Source: RPQJ01 sp963706535
Lineage (GTDB): Bacteria > Pseudomonadota > Gammaproteobacteria > Steroidobacterales > Steroidobacteraceae
Assembly (NCBI GenBank): GCA_963706535.1
Contig: CAVPMU010000003.1
Location: 1-64,000 of the forward strand
Length of the DNA stretch: 64,000 nucleotides
Direction: 5' to 3'
Shown here: positions 24,836-34,780 of the stretch, piece after piece
Layout of the letters: every line of letters starts with the position of its first letter
How positions within the stretch are numbered: the stretch's first letter is position 1
Translations under genes and position numbers: made by a program
Notes under the pieces: generated by a model
Databases searched by the model: none
Told to the model about the DNA's origin: nothing
Seen by the model: the letters and a program-made list of their open reading frames with translations, nothing else

Positions 24836-25238
24836 GGTCGTAATCCTCCGGGTTCTCGTGCGACGAAACGCCGATGTTAACAGCCGTTCGTTCGATGCGG
24901 CGCGCCGGCGTCCCGCTGAACGCTGAACGCCGACCGCCTTGTGACGCGGCCGGACGGCACGAGTACCTCCATTGTCTTCCGACCATACCGATCCGCAAAT
25001 GTGTCTCCGGGTAAGGCCCGGAGTGCTCGGGCTACTGACGATCAGGAGGAAATCGATCATTCGCTCGATCTATCAATTTCCTCCTTTTCGATAGAAAAGT
25101 TCCCGCTCGTCTCGGTTGACGAGAGAGCCGAGTCATAATATGGTCCGTCTGGACCAAATAATGCGATGAGCCCACCGAGGCGGGAATGAATCGCACAGCT
25201 GTTCGGATCGTGGTCTCCGCGCTTCAGGCGCTGGCGTA
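24836..25238. other. Intergenic region with a strong imperfect hairpin
   Basis: No gene is supported. The arms at 25044-25057 (AGGAGGAAATCGAT) and 25072-25085 (ATCAATTTCCTCCT) pair over 14 positions with one mismatch and are followed by TTTT, so a plus-strand rho-independent terminator is possible although no adjacent plus-strand gene ends here. A 17-codon ORF starting at 25187 ends in TAATG, overlapping the next start at 25239, and could be a leader peptide. Confidence 0.4.
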
Positions 25239-26045
25239 ATGGTTGCCACCGTCCCGCGGCTACCTGTCGCGACCGGGTTCGTCGTCGTGCTGTGCGCCGG
25301 TGGCTACCTCGCAATGCAGCGGTCCGAAGTGCGTTCGCTTCTCTCCCCGTCGCCGGTCACCGCTGTCCCAGCGGCAGTCGAACCCGAGCGACCGGAGGAG
25401 CGCCAACTCCCGCTCCCCGGCAACGACTCCTCGATATCCTCCGAGCCGCTGAAGTTGGTGCTGGTCTCGATCGAGCGGGGCCGACAAGCATCCGAATCGA
25501 TCGCGCGGATCGGGACCGATCCGAGAAACCCACAGACGTATCGAACGGGCTCGATGCTGGCGAACGGCGCGCGCATCACCAGTATCGCGGTTGACCATGT
25601 TGTCCTCGCGCGCGATGGCCGCACGCACCGGCTGAACCTCGACAAGGCTGCCGCCGTGACCCGTACGCCACTGAAGGCCGGCGACATCGACAGCGTCGGA
25701 GGCGAGCCTCAAGAGGCCCCCGCCTTGGTTGAGTCGGCGGAAGGCGTGACGAAATACATCCGGCCACAGCCTGTTTATGACGCGACGGGGCACTTCGTCG
25801 CGTACGAGCTCCAACCAGGATCCGACCCTGCAGCCCTCGCTCGAGGCGATCTGCTGCCGGGCGATCAGCTGGTCGCGGTGAATGGGACACCGCTGGCCTC
25901 TGCCGATGAGGCCGCAGAGGCACTGAGGTTCGTGAGCAATGGCGGGTCGCTCGAGGTCACCCTCGTTCGTGACGGTACGACACTGCGAACCACGCTGGAC
26001 GGCCAACGCTTCATGGAAGCGCCGCCGGACATCACGGGTCACTAG
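25239..26045 (+). CDS. Stand-alone GspC-like protein with C-terminal PDZ domain
   Basis: This 268-aa protein starts at ATG 25239, with an N-terminal membrane anchor (TGFVVVLCAGGYLAM). A Pro-rich spacer (residues about 35-65) leads to a periplasmic homology region of type II secretion protein C: LVLVSIERG, SMLANGARITSIAVDHVVL and RDGRTHRLNL. A PDZ domain (about 180-255; LLPGDQLVAVNGTPLASADE) follows. In T2SS, GspC links the inner-membrane platform to the GspD secretin and may bind substrates. No other gsp gene is in the window, so this is an orphan beside a secreted Rhs gene and may take part in its export. Confidence 0.75.
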   Translation: MVATVPRLPVATGFVVVLCAGGYLAMQRSEVRSLLSPSPVTAVPAAVEPERPEERQLPLPGNDSSISSEPLKLVLVSIERGRQASESIARIGTDPRNPQTYRTGSMLANGARITSIAVDHVVLARDGRTHRLNLDKAAAVTRTPLKAGDIDSVGGEPQEAPALVESAEGVTKYIRPQPVYDATGHFVAYELQPGSDPAALARGDLLPGDQLVAVNGTPLASADEAAEALRFVSNGGSLEVTLVRDGTTLRTTLDGQRFMEAPPDITGH

Positions 26046-26087
26046 CAGCGCTGAGTTTGTTTGGGCAGACAAGAAAGGGGGACCGCG

Positions 26088-26471
26088 ATGGCAGGGCATT
26101 TCGCTTCGAATCTCAAAGCGTGTGTCGATCGGCTCACCACGATGTTGCTCGCCGGGGGCCTGTTCATCGCAGGCCTAGGCTCCGCAGCTTTCGCGGGAAC
26201 GACGACCGCCTCGATACAGAGCATTCGACTCAACAGCAACTCAAACGTCGTCTATGTGTACCCCGCAGGCGGTACCAGCAATGTGCCCTCGTGCCAGTCG
26301 ATCTCCGGGCCGAGCTATTACTCCTTCAGCATGTCGCGACCGATGGCGAAGGAGTATCTGGCCGCGTTGCTGGCGGCACACGCGAGAGGCACCCCGGTGA
26401 CGCTCGTCGGGCTCGGCGCGTGCCAGGACGAGCCCAACTCCGAGACCCTGGACTCACTGACCGTTAGCTGA
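26088..26471 (+). CDS. Small exported protein of unknown function
   Basis: ATG 26088 follows GGGGGACCGCG. This 127-aa product has a signal peptide (TMLLAGGLFIAGLGSAAFAG, cleavage after AFA). The mature ~85 residues have two Cys (PSCQSI and LGACQDE) likely to form a disulphide, a beta-rich start (ASIQSIRLNSNSNVVYVYP) and the tail ETLDSLTVS. I cannot name the family. It sits between the GspC-like gene and the secreted Rhs pseudogene and runs in the same direction. Confidence 0.65.
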   Translation: MAGHFASNLKACVDRLTTMLLAGGLFIAGLGSAAFAGTTTASIQSIRLNSNSNVVYVYPAGGTSNVPSCQSISGPSYYSFSMSRPMAKEYLAALLAAHARGTPVTLVGLGACQDEPNSETLDSLTVS

Positions 26472-26559
26472 CCACGCTCTTCGGCGTGAGATGGACGCCC
26501 GACAGGCGTCCTGCCGGCGAGCCACACCTCATGTGCGCCGCCACGGGGAGGGTGCGTAC

Positions 26560-29500
26560 ATGAAATGCGTCACCGGCTGGATCGTTGTCGCGCTCCTGTC
26601 ATTGAGCGGCGCCGTAGAAGCGGCCACCAACGCCTGGAGCACGCGCGACTACGACCTGTATCCGGGCGACTTCGATGGCGATGGACTGGATGACCTGCTC
26701 TACGTCGCCAAGCAGGCCGACAGGCCGAGTGGAATCGCGCTGTCAGACGGCAAGGCGCCGACAATCGCGCACCAGACGTGGCTCGGCAATCACCTCGGGA
26801 TTACCTGGTACGGCAATCACTACCGGCCGATCGTTGGGGACTTCGATGGCGACGGGCGCGACGACGTCTTCATGCAACGCCAGACGCCCGGCGATCATTA
26901 TCTCGTCTTGACCGACCGCGAGCAGTCCAGGCTGCTCGCCATCAGCCAGGCGCTGCCGAACCAGTTTCGCGGTCTGGCCCTCGCCGCAGACAAGCACCTC
27001 ATCCACGCCGGCGACTTTGAAGGGAACGGGCAGGACGACCTCTTGCTGCAGGGAGCAGATTCTCAGCAGCGTCACGCGATCCTGCTACCGGACTCGACTG
27101 GCCTGTTCACCGCGAAGCCGCAGCAGGTCTGGTCAGACGGCTTCCTCGGCTTCCAATGGTCGGCTCGCAGGGCCGTGCTGCAGGTCGGTGACTTCGATGG
27201 GGACGGCCGCTCGGACCTGTTCATTCAAGCCCGGCCGGACTTCGTCACGATCGCGTATGACGTGCCGTTCGACGTGCCGTTCTGGCGGCCGGGCGCGTTT
27301 GCGATCCTGTTGGCGAAGGAGCCGAACGGTAGCGGCGACATCTTCCGACTGGCGTCGATTCATCAGACCTGGGATGAGAGGTACCTCGACGCGTCGTGGT
27401 CGCCTCTCCTCACCAACATTCTCACCGGCGATTTCAATGGCGACGGACGGGACGATCTGCTGCTCCAGTCCAGGAGCAAAGAGCGAGAGAGCTTTCTGCT
27501 GCCGTCGAACATTGCCGGACAGTTCACCAGCCTGCAGGGCCTTGCTGCCAGCAACATCGACTGGGCTGCGGAAAGCGTCCGGTTGCTGCCCGCCAATTTC
27601 GACGGAGGCAGTGCCGTCGGGGTGTACTTGCAGTCGACGAGCGCGGGCGCCGACAACCTGATCGTCGACCTCATCACCGGCGGCGCGGTGTCGACGACCC
27701 GCCACGTCATGGCGCGGCTGATGCAGGTGACTGCACAGACCGCGGTCGGTACGTCGCCTGACGAGTTCTCGGTAGACGAGTCCGGCGCGGCCACCTATCG
27801 GATGCCGCTGCGCGTGCCACCCGGCGTGGCGGGCATGACCCCCGCGCTGGCGCTGGTCTATACCTCCCGCGGCGGCAACGGACCTTTCGGTCTGCGGTGG
27901 GGGCTCGCCGGGTTGTCCACGATCGCACGGTGAGCGGCGACCTGGGTCGTGGACGGCTTTGCCGACGCGGTGGATTTCGACGACAACGATCGCTTCTGCC
28001 TGGATGGGCAGAGACTGCTGACGGTCGCCGGGGCAACCTATGGTGCGGTCGGTGCCGAATACCGGACCGAACTGCAGTCGTTCCAGAAGGTGGTTGCAAA
28101 CGGCGGCACCGCGGGCGATCCGGCGAGTTTCGCGGTGTATACGAAATCAGGGCAGATCCTCGAATACGGGACCAGCACGGACAGCCGCGTCGAGGCGCAG
28201 GGGCGAACGCAGGCGCTGGCGTGGAACGTGCGACGGATTCGCGATCGCTACGACAACTTCATCGAGTTCGTGTACGAGGAGGACAGTTCCAGGAGTTCCG
28301 CCCGCCCGCTGACGATTCGCTACGGCAACGCCGCCGGGACGGTGGTTGGCAGCGTCGCCGTCAGCTACGAGACGCGACCAGACATCTCGCTCGGCTATCT
28401 GGGCGGATCGGTCATTGGCATCGACAAGCGGGCAACGCGGATCGACGTGTACGGCCGGTCTTCACAGGCCTCGACGGGTCCCGCCGCTGCGGCCACGCTC
28501 GTGACCACGTACAACCTCGCCTATGAGGTCAGCCCGACGACCGGACAGAGTCACCTCAAGTCGTTGACCGAGTGCGATGGCGGCGCCGCGGGCGAGCAGA
28601 AGTGCCTGGGCAGCACCGACTTCGTCTGGCAGCACGGCTACCGCGGATACACCGGTCCCGTGTCCACCGGCCTGCAGATTGACCAGTCCAAGAACATGAT
28701 GCCGTTCGACATCAACAACAACGGCCGAACGGACTAAGTATTTTCGAACAACAGCACTTGGCGCTACCGCTTGGATAGCGGGTCGGCTTCGACGGTCAAC
28801 ACGAATGTTACCGTCCGCAATGGGGGCGATGCGCGGCCGATCGACTGGGACAATGACGGGTTCACCGACCTCATTCAGAAGAACTCGAGCACGGTGGAAG
28901 TCATCCGCGGAACGGCGACCGGCCTCAGCACGTCGCTGACCGCCACGACAGTGCCGGCGGCAGCGCTGGTCTCCAATACCGCGGTCGGCGACTTCAACGG
29001 CGATGGGCGCCAGGATCTCGTGTACCCGAGCGGCGGGGCGCTTTCGTTCGGTGCGATTCTTCGGTTGAACACCGCCACGGGGCTATCGAGCTCGACCACC
29101 GTGCCACTGGTCGTCCCAGGCGGTGCGGACTCCATTCGGTCCGTCGGCAAGCCGAAAGTCGTCAATTTTGACGGCGATGGGAAAGACGATCTGGCCTGGT
29201 TCTTCAGAGACTGCTACGAGGTCGGCGACGGGCAGTATTCCTGCGGCTCGCCACGCCTCCAGATCTTCCGTTTCGATCCCGCCTCCGGAACGCTCGTCGG
29301 TGCCGGCAGCTTTGGAGCGTCCGACCCGCGCGCACTCACGGCCCTCGACATGAACGGGGACGGTTTGACGGATCTCTTGTACTTCGAGGCCTCGGGGTCG
29401 AGGTGGCAACTTTACAGAGCGACCGGCTCGTCGACGGCACCCTACAGTTTCGCCTGGTCCGCCTCGAGCGCGACCTACGCGCAGTACACCGATCTCAACT

Positions 29501-32500
29501 GGCGAACTTTCGACGATGGGCTGGATGGCGATGTCTTCTCCAGCGAGACGACCAAGACCCTGTCGCTGTCGCAGAGCAGGCTCGAAGAGGCGGAGTTCTA
29601 CGACTACAACCGTGACGGACGCACCGACATCGTCATGGCCGTGGACGGGTACTGGCGTGCGCTCATCTCCACGGGCAGCGGTTACGACACGAAGCTCATC
29701 AATACCGAGCGCACGTCCATGAACGGCGCCTCGGCCCTGACGGTCGACGCCAATGCGGATGGCGTGACGGACATCATGTACTTTGGAGACGGTGGCGACC
29801 CGAAGTGGCGCTTCAACTATGGGCGCGGCCCAGCGGTCACCGGCGTCATCGAAACGATCTCCGACGGCCTTGGGGCCACCACCCAGATCCAGTACGGCAT
29901 CGCCACCGATGCCAATGTGTACAAGGGCCACTCGGCCATGAACGACACTGGCCTGCTGCCCGCATTCCCCTACGCGCACCTCGGCGCGCCAATTCCCGTC
30001 GTCAGCAGGTTCAGCGCGGACAACGGCCGCAGTGGCGGCGCGGTGTTCACGATGTACGAGTACCGCGGGCTCAAAGTGCACAAACAGGGCCGCGGGCTGC
30101 TCGGGTTCTCCGAAGTGAAGTCGTGGAATGACAACACGGCAATCCAGACCATCAATCAGTACTTCCAGGCGTGGCCCTACACGGGGATGTTGTCGCAGGC
30201 CCTGCAGCGACTGCCGGACCAGGTCAAGTATGAGAGCTACCTGTCGGGTGATGCGGCACCGAACCTGCTGCTGAACTACGAGGATCTTTGCGACACCTCG
30301 CCCGACAGCTGCACCGCGGTACGGCCGGGCTCGTTTACAACGTCCCCGGGTCTCATCGTCAGCAAGACACTCAACACGTTCTCTCAGCTCAGTGACACGA
30401 GCGGGGCCGTATTCCCCTATGTCCTCCAGTCCGAGGAGTATCAGTATCCCCTGACGCAGGGCACCGTGCAGCCGGCCGCCTGGAAATACACCAGGACGGA
30501 GTATCTGAACGCGACCGGTTCGACATCGACCCCGTCGTACGACGCGTACGGGAATCCCCATCGCATTCGCATCACGGTCAACAATGGCTCTGGCGGCGAC
30601 AGCCACGTCGTCGATACCCAGAACTTCTACTCGAACGATGCCGCGGGGTGGATCCTCGGTCGTCTGCTGACTGCGAAGGTCGTTCACACCCGTCCGACCT
30701 ATGCCGGGTCGAGCAACGGCGCGCCGGCTTCGTTGGCCCGCGTGTCGTCCTTCACGTACGCGGCCACCGGGAGCCTGTCGTCTGAAACGACCGAGCCTGC
30801 GTCGTACTACGACCCGGCCACCGGCTCCATGGTCGCGAATCCCAACGGGACGGGGTTCGGGTTGACCAAGTCCTATACCCGCGATGCCTACGGCAACGTC
30901 GAGACGGAGACGGTGTCGGGCGCCGGGGCGCTGCCCGCGCGATCGACGGTCACGCACTACGACGCAGCCGGCCAGCTGCCGATCGACGTGACAAATGCGC
31001 TCGGGCACCAGGAGCAGCACAGCTGGGATCCCCGATTCGGGGTGCAGCGGACCTTGGTCGGGCCAAATGGCCTCGCCACGCAGTGGCAATACGACAGCTT
31101 CGGCCGGGTCGTCATGGAGATCGCGCCGCGGGGCGTGGTGTGGTCCGGCACCGACTACTACTGGTGCGCCCTCTCCGCGTACTGCACGGACACGCGCGCG
31201 GTCTATGCGGTCCGCAGGACCGCCTCGGACGGTGGATCCACAATCACGGAGCACGACCGACTCGGGCGGGAGATTCGCGCTCGAAAGGTCCTGATGGACG
31301 GCCGGGAGGCGTATCAGGACCGCTACTTCGATCCGCTGGGGCGCGAGTATCTGGCGTCCGGAGCCTATTTCGCCGGGGACAATCGCTGCTATACATTCCG
31401 GCGCTACGACGTGCTCGGTCGCGTCATCTCACAGTGGGCGGCGGCCGTCGACGCCGAATGCTCGGCTGGTCCGTGGGAGTACAACGGCGCGACACCGACC
31501 GGCGGCCAGGTCACGACCTTTCAGTACGACGAGGTGGCCTCAGGCGGCGCCGGCATCGTCACCACGACCTCGACATCGCAGAGCGATGCCGCGACGCGGA
31601 CCATCACCAGGCAGACCAACGTGATGGGTCGACTGCGCTTCCTCCGCGATATCGTGCCCGGGGGCGCTGTGCATGTCACTGAGTACGACTACGATCCGGT
31701 CGGTAATACATCCTGGGTGAAGGACAACGCAGGAAACCAGACCTCGATCGGATTTGACGTCCGCGGGTTCAAGGTCTCGATGTCCGACCCCGACATGGGT
31801 ACCTGGACATACGGATACGACGCGCTAGGCCAGCTCACTTCACAGAACGACGCCAAGGGTCAACAGACGATCCTCACCTACGACCTGTTGGGGCGGATGA
31901 CGAATCGCGTCGAGAAGACGAATTCAACAACGACCGAGTCGACGACGAACTGGTACTACGATGACACGACGGTAGGCGGACCCAAGGCAAAAGGGAAGCT
32001 GACGAAAGTCGTCGTGGCGGCCGGCGGCTATGCGGGCAGCACCGGGTACGAAGAGCAGTACGTTTACGATCCGGTCTACGGCGACCTGATCGACGCCAAG
32101 CGCCGCGTCGACAACGAGTGGTTCTGGATCAGCCAGAGCTACGACAGCCAGGGCCGCCTGGACACCCTCAAATATCCGAACTCGGTCAACGCCAGCTCCG
32201 AGACCAGCGCCGGTGCCGATACAGACCGGCTGCGGATCAAGCACAACTACAACGCGGTCGGTTATCTGACCTCGGTGACCGATGTCAGCGCGGGCACGGC
32301 CTATTGGACCGCGGTCAGCAACTCGGCCGGCGGCGCGATCCTGCGGGAGGATCTGGGCAACGGGCTCAGCACGATCCGGACGGTCGATAGAGCGAGCGGT
32401 CTGCTCGAGGCGCTCACGACCGGTATCGGCATCGGCACCACCGTGCAGAACCTGCAGTTCGACTGGGACAAGGCCGGCAATCTCATCGAGCGGCGCGATC

Positions 32501-32516
32501 TGCAGGCAAATAAGGA
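26560..32516 (+). pseudogene. Giant secreted SpvB/TcdB-like Rhs protein with two in-frame stops, cut by IS1595
   Basis: ATG 26560 (MKCVTGWIVVALLSLSGAVEA) starts a signal peptide. Repeated FG-GAP/integrin-like calcium motifs (GDFDGDGLDDLLY, GDFDGDGRDDVF, GDFNGDGRDDLLLQ) and a SpvB/TcdB N-terminal region (YRMPLRVPPGVAGMTPALAL) follow, then a TcdB-middle-like part with more FG-GAP repeats, then YD repeats. The single frame is broken by TGA at 27931-27933 (STIAR-stop-AATW, where relatives have Cys) and TAA at 28735-28737 (NNGRTD-stop-VFSNN). At 32517 it runs into an IS1595 copy (NLIERRDLQANKD). It is the only Rhs gene here with an N-terminal export region, and would have been the delivering shell for the tips. 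Confidence 0.85.
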
Positions 32517-33549
32517 CCTGATTACCAACGAGGCTCAGCTGGTGAGCCTGCGGGGTGCGAATACTGGCATTGCTTGATTTCACAAGGAGTTGGGCGATGC
32601 CGAAGAACCAGGTGCAATTCCAGCGAGGCATGAGTTTGCGCGAATTCATGGACCGGTACGGGACGCGGGAGCAATGCGAGCAGGCGCTGTTCGGCTGGCG
32701 CTGGCCACGAGGCTTTGTCTGCCCCGCGTGCGGTCACACGGCGTATTGCACGCTGCAGGGCAGGCGGCTGTTTCAGTGCAACGGCTGCGGCCGGCAAACC
32801 TCCGTCACCGCCGGCACTGTGTTCGCCGACTCCAAGCTGGCGCTCAGCGTGTGGTTTCTCGCCATGCACCTGATCACCCAGGCCAAGAACGGCATCTCCT
32901 CCCTGGAACTGTCCCGCCAGTTGGGTATCTCGCAGAACAGCGCCTGGCTGATGAAGCACAAACTCATGCAGGCGATGCTGGAACGCGACGGCGCTCGGCC
33001 ACTGGCCGGCCGGGTGCAAATCGACGATGCCTACTGGGGCGGGCGGCGTCGCGGCTACAAGCGCGGCCGCGGCACCCGCGGCAAGACGCCGTTCGTGGCG
33101 GCCGTTGAAATCGACGCGGCCGGGCATCCGCGCCGGATGAGCCTGAACCGTGTCAAGGGCTTCCGTTCGAAGGAGATCGCCCGTTGGGGCCAGGCGAAAC
33201 TGGCGGCCGGCACGGCGGTTCATTCGGACGGACTGGCCTGCTTTGCCGCGGTGAGTGCGGCGGGCTGCGTGCATACCCCGACCGTCATGAGCGGCCCGGG
33301 CATCGCCCAACGTCGGCAGGCGCTCAACTGGGTCGATACCATGCTCGGCAACGTCAAGAACGCACTCCACGGCACCTACCATGCGATCCGTCCCAAGCAT
33401 CTGCCGCGTTACCTGGCCGAATTCAGCTATCGTTTCAATCGACGCTTCGATCTGGCCAGCATGCTCCCACGGCTGGCCACCGCCGCCGCGCAAACACCGC
33501 CGATGCCCTACCAACTCGTAACGTTGGCTGAAGCTCATTGGTAATCAGG
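32517..33549 (+). mobile_element. IS1595-family insertion sequence, copy 2 (1033 bp, inverted relative to copy 1)
   Basis: The ends CCTGATTACCAA (32517-32528) and its complement (33538-33549) bound a sequence essentially identical to 6817-7849 in the opposite orientation. The flanks AATAAGGA and ATCACGAA do not match, so no 8-bp duplication survives. It sits between the core of the giant Rhs gene and a foreign C-terminal end. Confidence 0.85.
32597..33544 (+). CDS. IS1595-family transposase, copy 2
   Basis: ATG 32597 is preceded by AAGGAG at 32583-32588. The 315-aa protein is the same as copy 1 apart from Gln for Arg in MPYQLV near the C-terminus. The zinc ribbon (CPACGHTAYC/CNGCGRQ) and DDE-type domain (VQIDDAYWGGRRRG, VHSDGLACF) are intact. 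With two intact copies in the window, recent transposition is plausible. Confidence 0.9.
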   Translation: MPKNQVQFQRGMSLREFMDRYGTREQCEQALFGWRWPRGFVCPACGHTAYCTLQGRRLFQCNGCGRQTSVTAGTVFADSKLALSVWFLAMHLITQAKNGISSLELSRQLGISQNSAWLMKHKLMQAMLERDGARPLAGRVQIDDAYWGGRRRGYKRGRGTRGKTPFVAAVEIDAAGHPRRMSLNRVKGFRSKEIARWGQAKLAAGTAVHSDGLACFAAVSAAGCVHTPTVMSGPGIAQRRQALNWVDTMLGNVKNALHGTYHAIRPKHLPRYLAEFSYRFNRRFDLASMLPRLATAAAQTPPMPYQLVTLAEAHW

Positions 33550-34040
33550 ATCACGAATGGCACGGCCGTCAGTACAACACGACACCTTCGGGTCGAATCC
33601 ACATTGAAGACGGCGCGGAACTCTCAACTGGTGATATCAAGCAGGCTATGGATGAAGTAGCCGCAAAGCAGGCAGAGCTTTCGCGCGCGGCCAACGACCC
33701 GAGTGCATTGCGCACATCGCTTCCGGGAATTGATAAGGTTGAAATTGTCGCAAACGTTCAGCTGAGTGCTGCTCAATCAAGCCTTGGGCAGATTGGGGCG
33801 GAGTTAGCTCCAGGGCTGGTTGGGCCCATTGGCAAGGCGATGTATGCGGATCTCTACCCCACTTTGTTGGGCAGGCTGCCAATGAACGCTATCGCCAAGT
33901 ACTTTCCTCGAGCGGTTCCATTCCTTGATGCCGTGAGCAATTTGGTGACTGCGATGCAGGGAACCCAGTTAGTACCGATATCAGGGCATGAGCTGCAATG
34001 CAGCGCAAGACAGGGCTGCGACCTGTATTTCCAGAAGTAG
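33550..34040 (+). pseudogene. Displaced C-terminal end of an Rhs-type effector (module D)
   Basis: The frame is open from inside the IS end and reads HEWHGRQYNTTPSGRIHIED, then helix-rich sequence with hydrophobic stretches (GAELAPGLVGPIGKAMY, FPRAVPFLDAVSNLVTAM), ending ELQCSARQGCDLYFQK. There is no start codon of its own before ATG 33648. The two hydrophobic helices suggest a membrane-active or pore-type toxin, and the lipoprotein partner suggests periplasmic action; both are inference. I recognise no toxin family. It cannot be the natural continuation of the Rhs core to the left unless DNA was lost at the IS. Confidence 0.5.
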
Positions 34041-34051
34041 GGGGTTGTCAG

Positions 34052-34624
34052 GTGAATAGAGATCTGTTGATCGCGCTTGCCAGCACGTGTCTCGCCGCCT
34101 GTGGCAGCCCTCAGGTGGGGCAGGACAGGTATTTTCGCGTGGAGTCCGATGACTTGGTGACACCACTTGTCGAACTGTGCAATGACTGCTTCTACTTGCA
34201 GGCCATGGACACACTGATTCCAATACCGACTCGCTTCGTTCCGTTGTCGAGGCGCTCCGAGGACGGGTGTCTACTCCTGCAATCTCTCGGCAGCCAGCCT
34301 GAGGTAACCTACAAACTGCGTGACCAACAGGACCTTACGCTGTCGTTGGTCGGGTCAATCCAGGTCTGTAATGACGACGTACTATCTCGGCGCTTGGGCG
34401 GAGATGCAGCGTATGTTGAAAAGGAGTGGCAACACGGAAGATTCGGCGTTACCACGTATAGAGTTCCTGCGGTCAATGGCGAGGAATACCATCAAACGGT
34501 GATCAGGTCTCGGGGCGAAGCAGTGCTGATTTTCGATCGAAATCGTGAGCTGGCAGAAGCAATTACTACATTTGCCACCGCGAACGGCTTGCCCTTCAAA
34601 ACGTCGAGAGCCGTCACTCCTTGA
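34052..34624 (+). CDS. Predicted lipoprotein, candidate immunity protein for module D
   Basis: GTG 34052 follows AGGGGG (34039-34044) with good spacing and lies 11 nt after the toxin-end stop. The N-terminus MNRDLLIALASTCLAACGSP carries a lipobox (LAAC), so the ~190-aa protein should be lipidated at Cys17 and held in a membrane facing the periplasm. The mature part has Cys pairs (LCNDCF, DGCLL, QVCND) and a C-terminal helix (ELAEAITTFATANGLPF). No family is recognised. Envelope-acting toxins are typically paired with lipoprotein antidotes, hence the proposal. Confidence 0.55.
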   Translation: MNRDLLIALASTCLAACGSPQVGQDRYFRVESDDLVTPLVELCNDCFYLQAMDTLIPIPTRFVPLSRRSEDGCLLLQSLGSQPEVTYKLRDQQDLTLSLVGSIQVCNDDVLSRRLGGDAAYVEKEWQHGRFGVTTYRVPAVNGEEYHQTVIRSRGEAVLIFDRNRELAEAITTFATANGLPFKTSRAVTP

Positions 34625-34780
34625 GTAGCGAGCGATGCAGAATCGCACGCAATGCACCAATCGCAAAGAATGATAAGGCGTGGCCAAAGTAACCCGGGAA
34701 CGTACTTCACCGCCGTGACCCCAACGATTAGGCCCGGCAGCCGTGATAGCGGGCGTGGCTCACGGTACCGTGTCGCGTGA

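Noticed and set aside
25187..25240. 17-codon leader peptide before the GspC-like gene
   Set aside because: Only the TAATG overlap supports it; composition is not regulatory and no attenuator pairs with it.
27931..27933. In-frame TGA at a normally conserved Cys as a selenocysteine codon
   Set aside because: No convincing SECIS hairpin follows, a second stop (TAA) lies in the same frame, and Rhs proteins do not use Sec; nonsense mutation is simpler.
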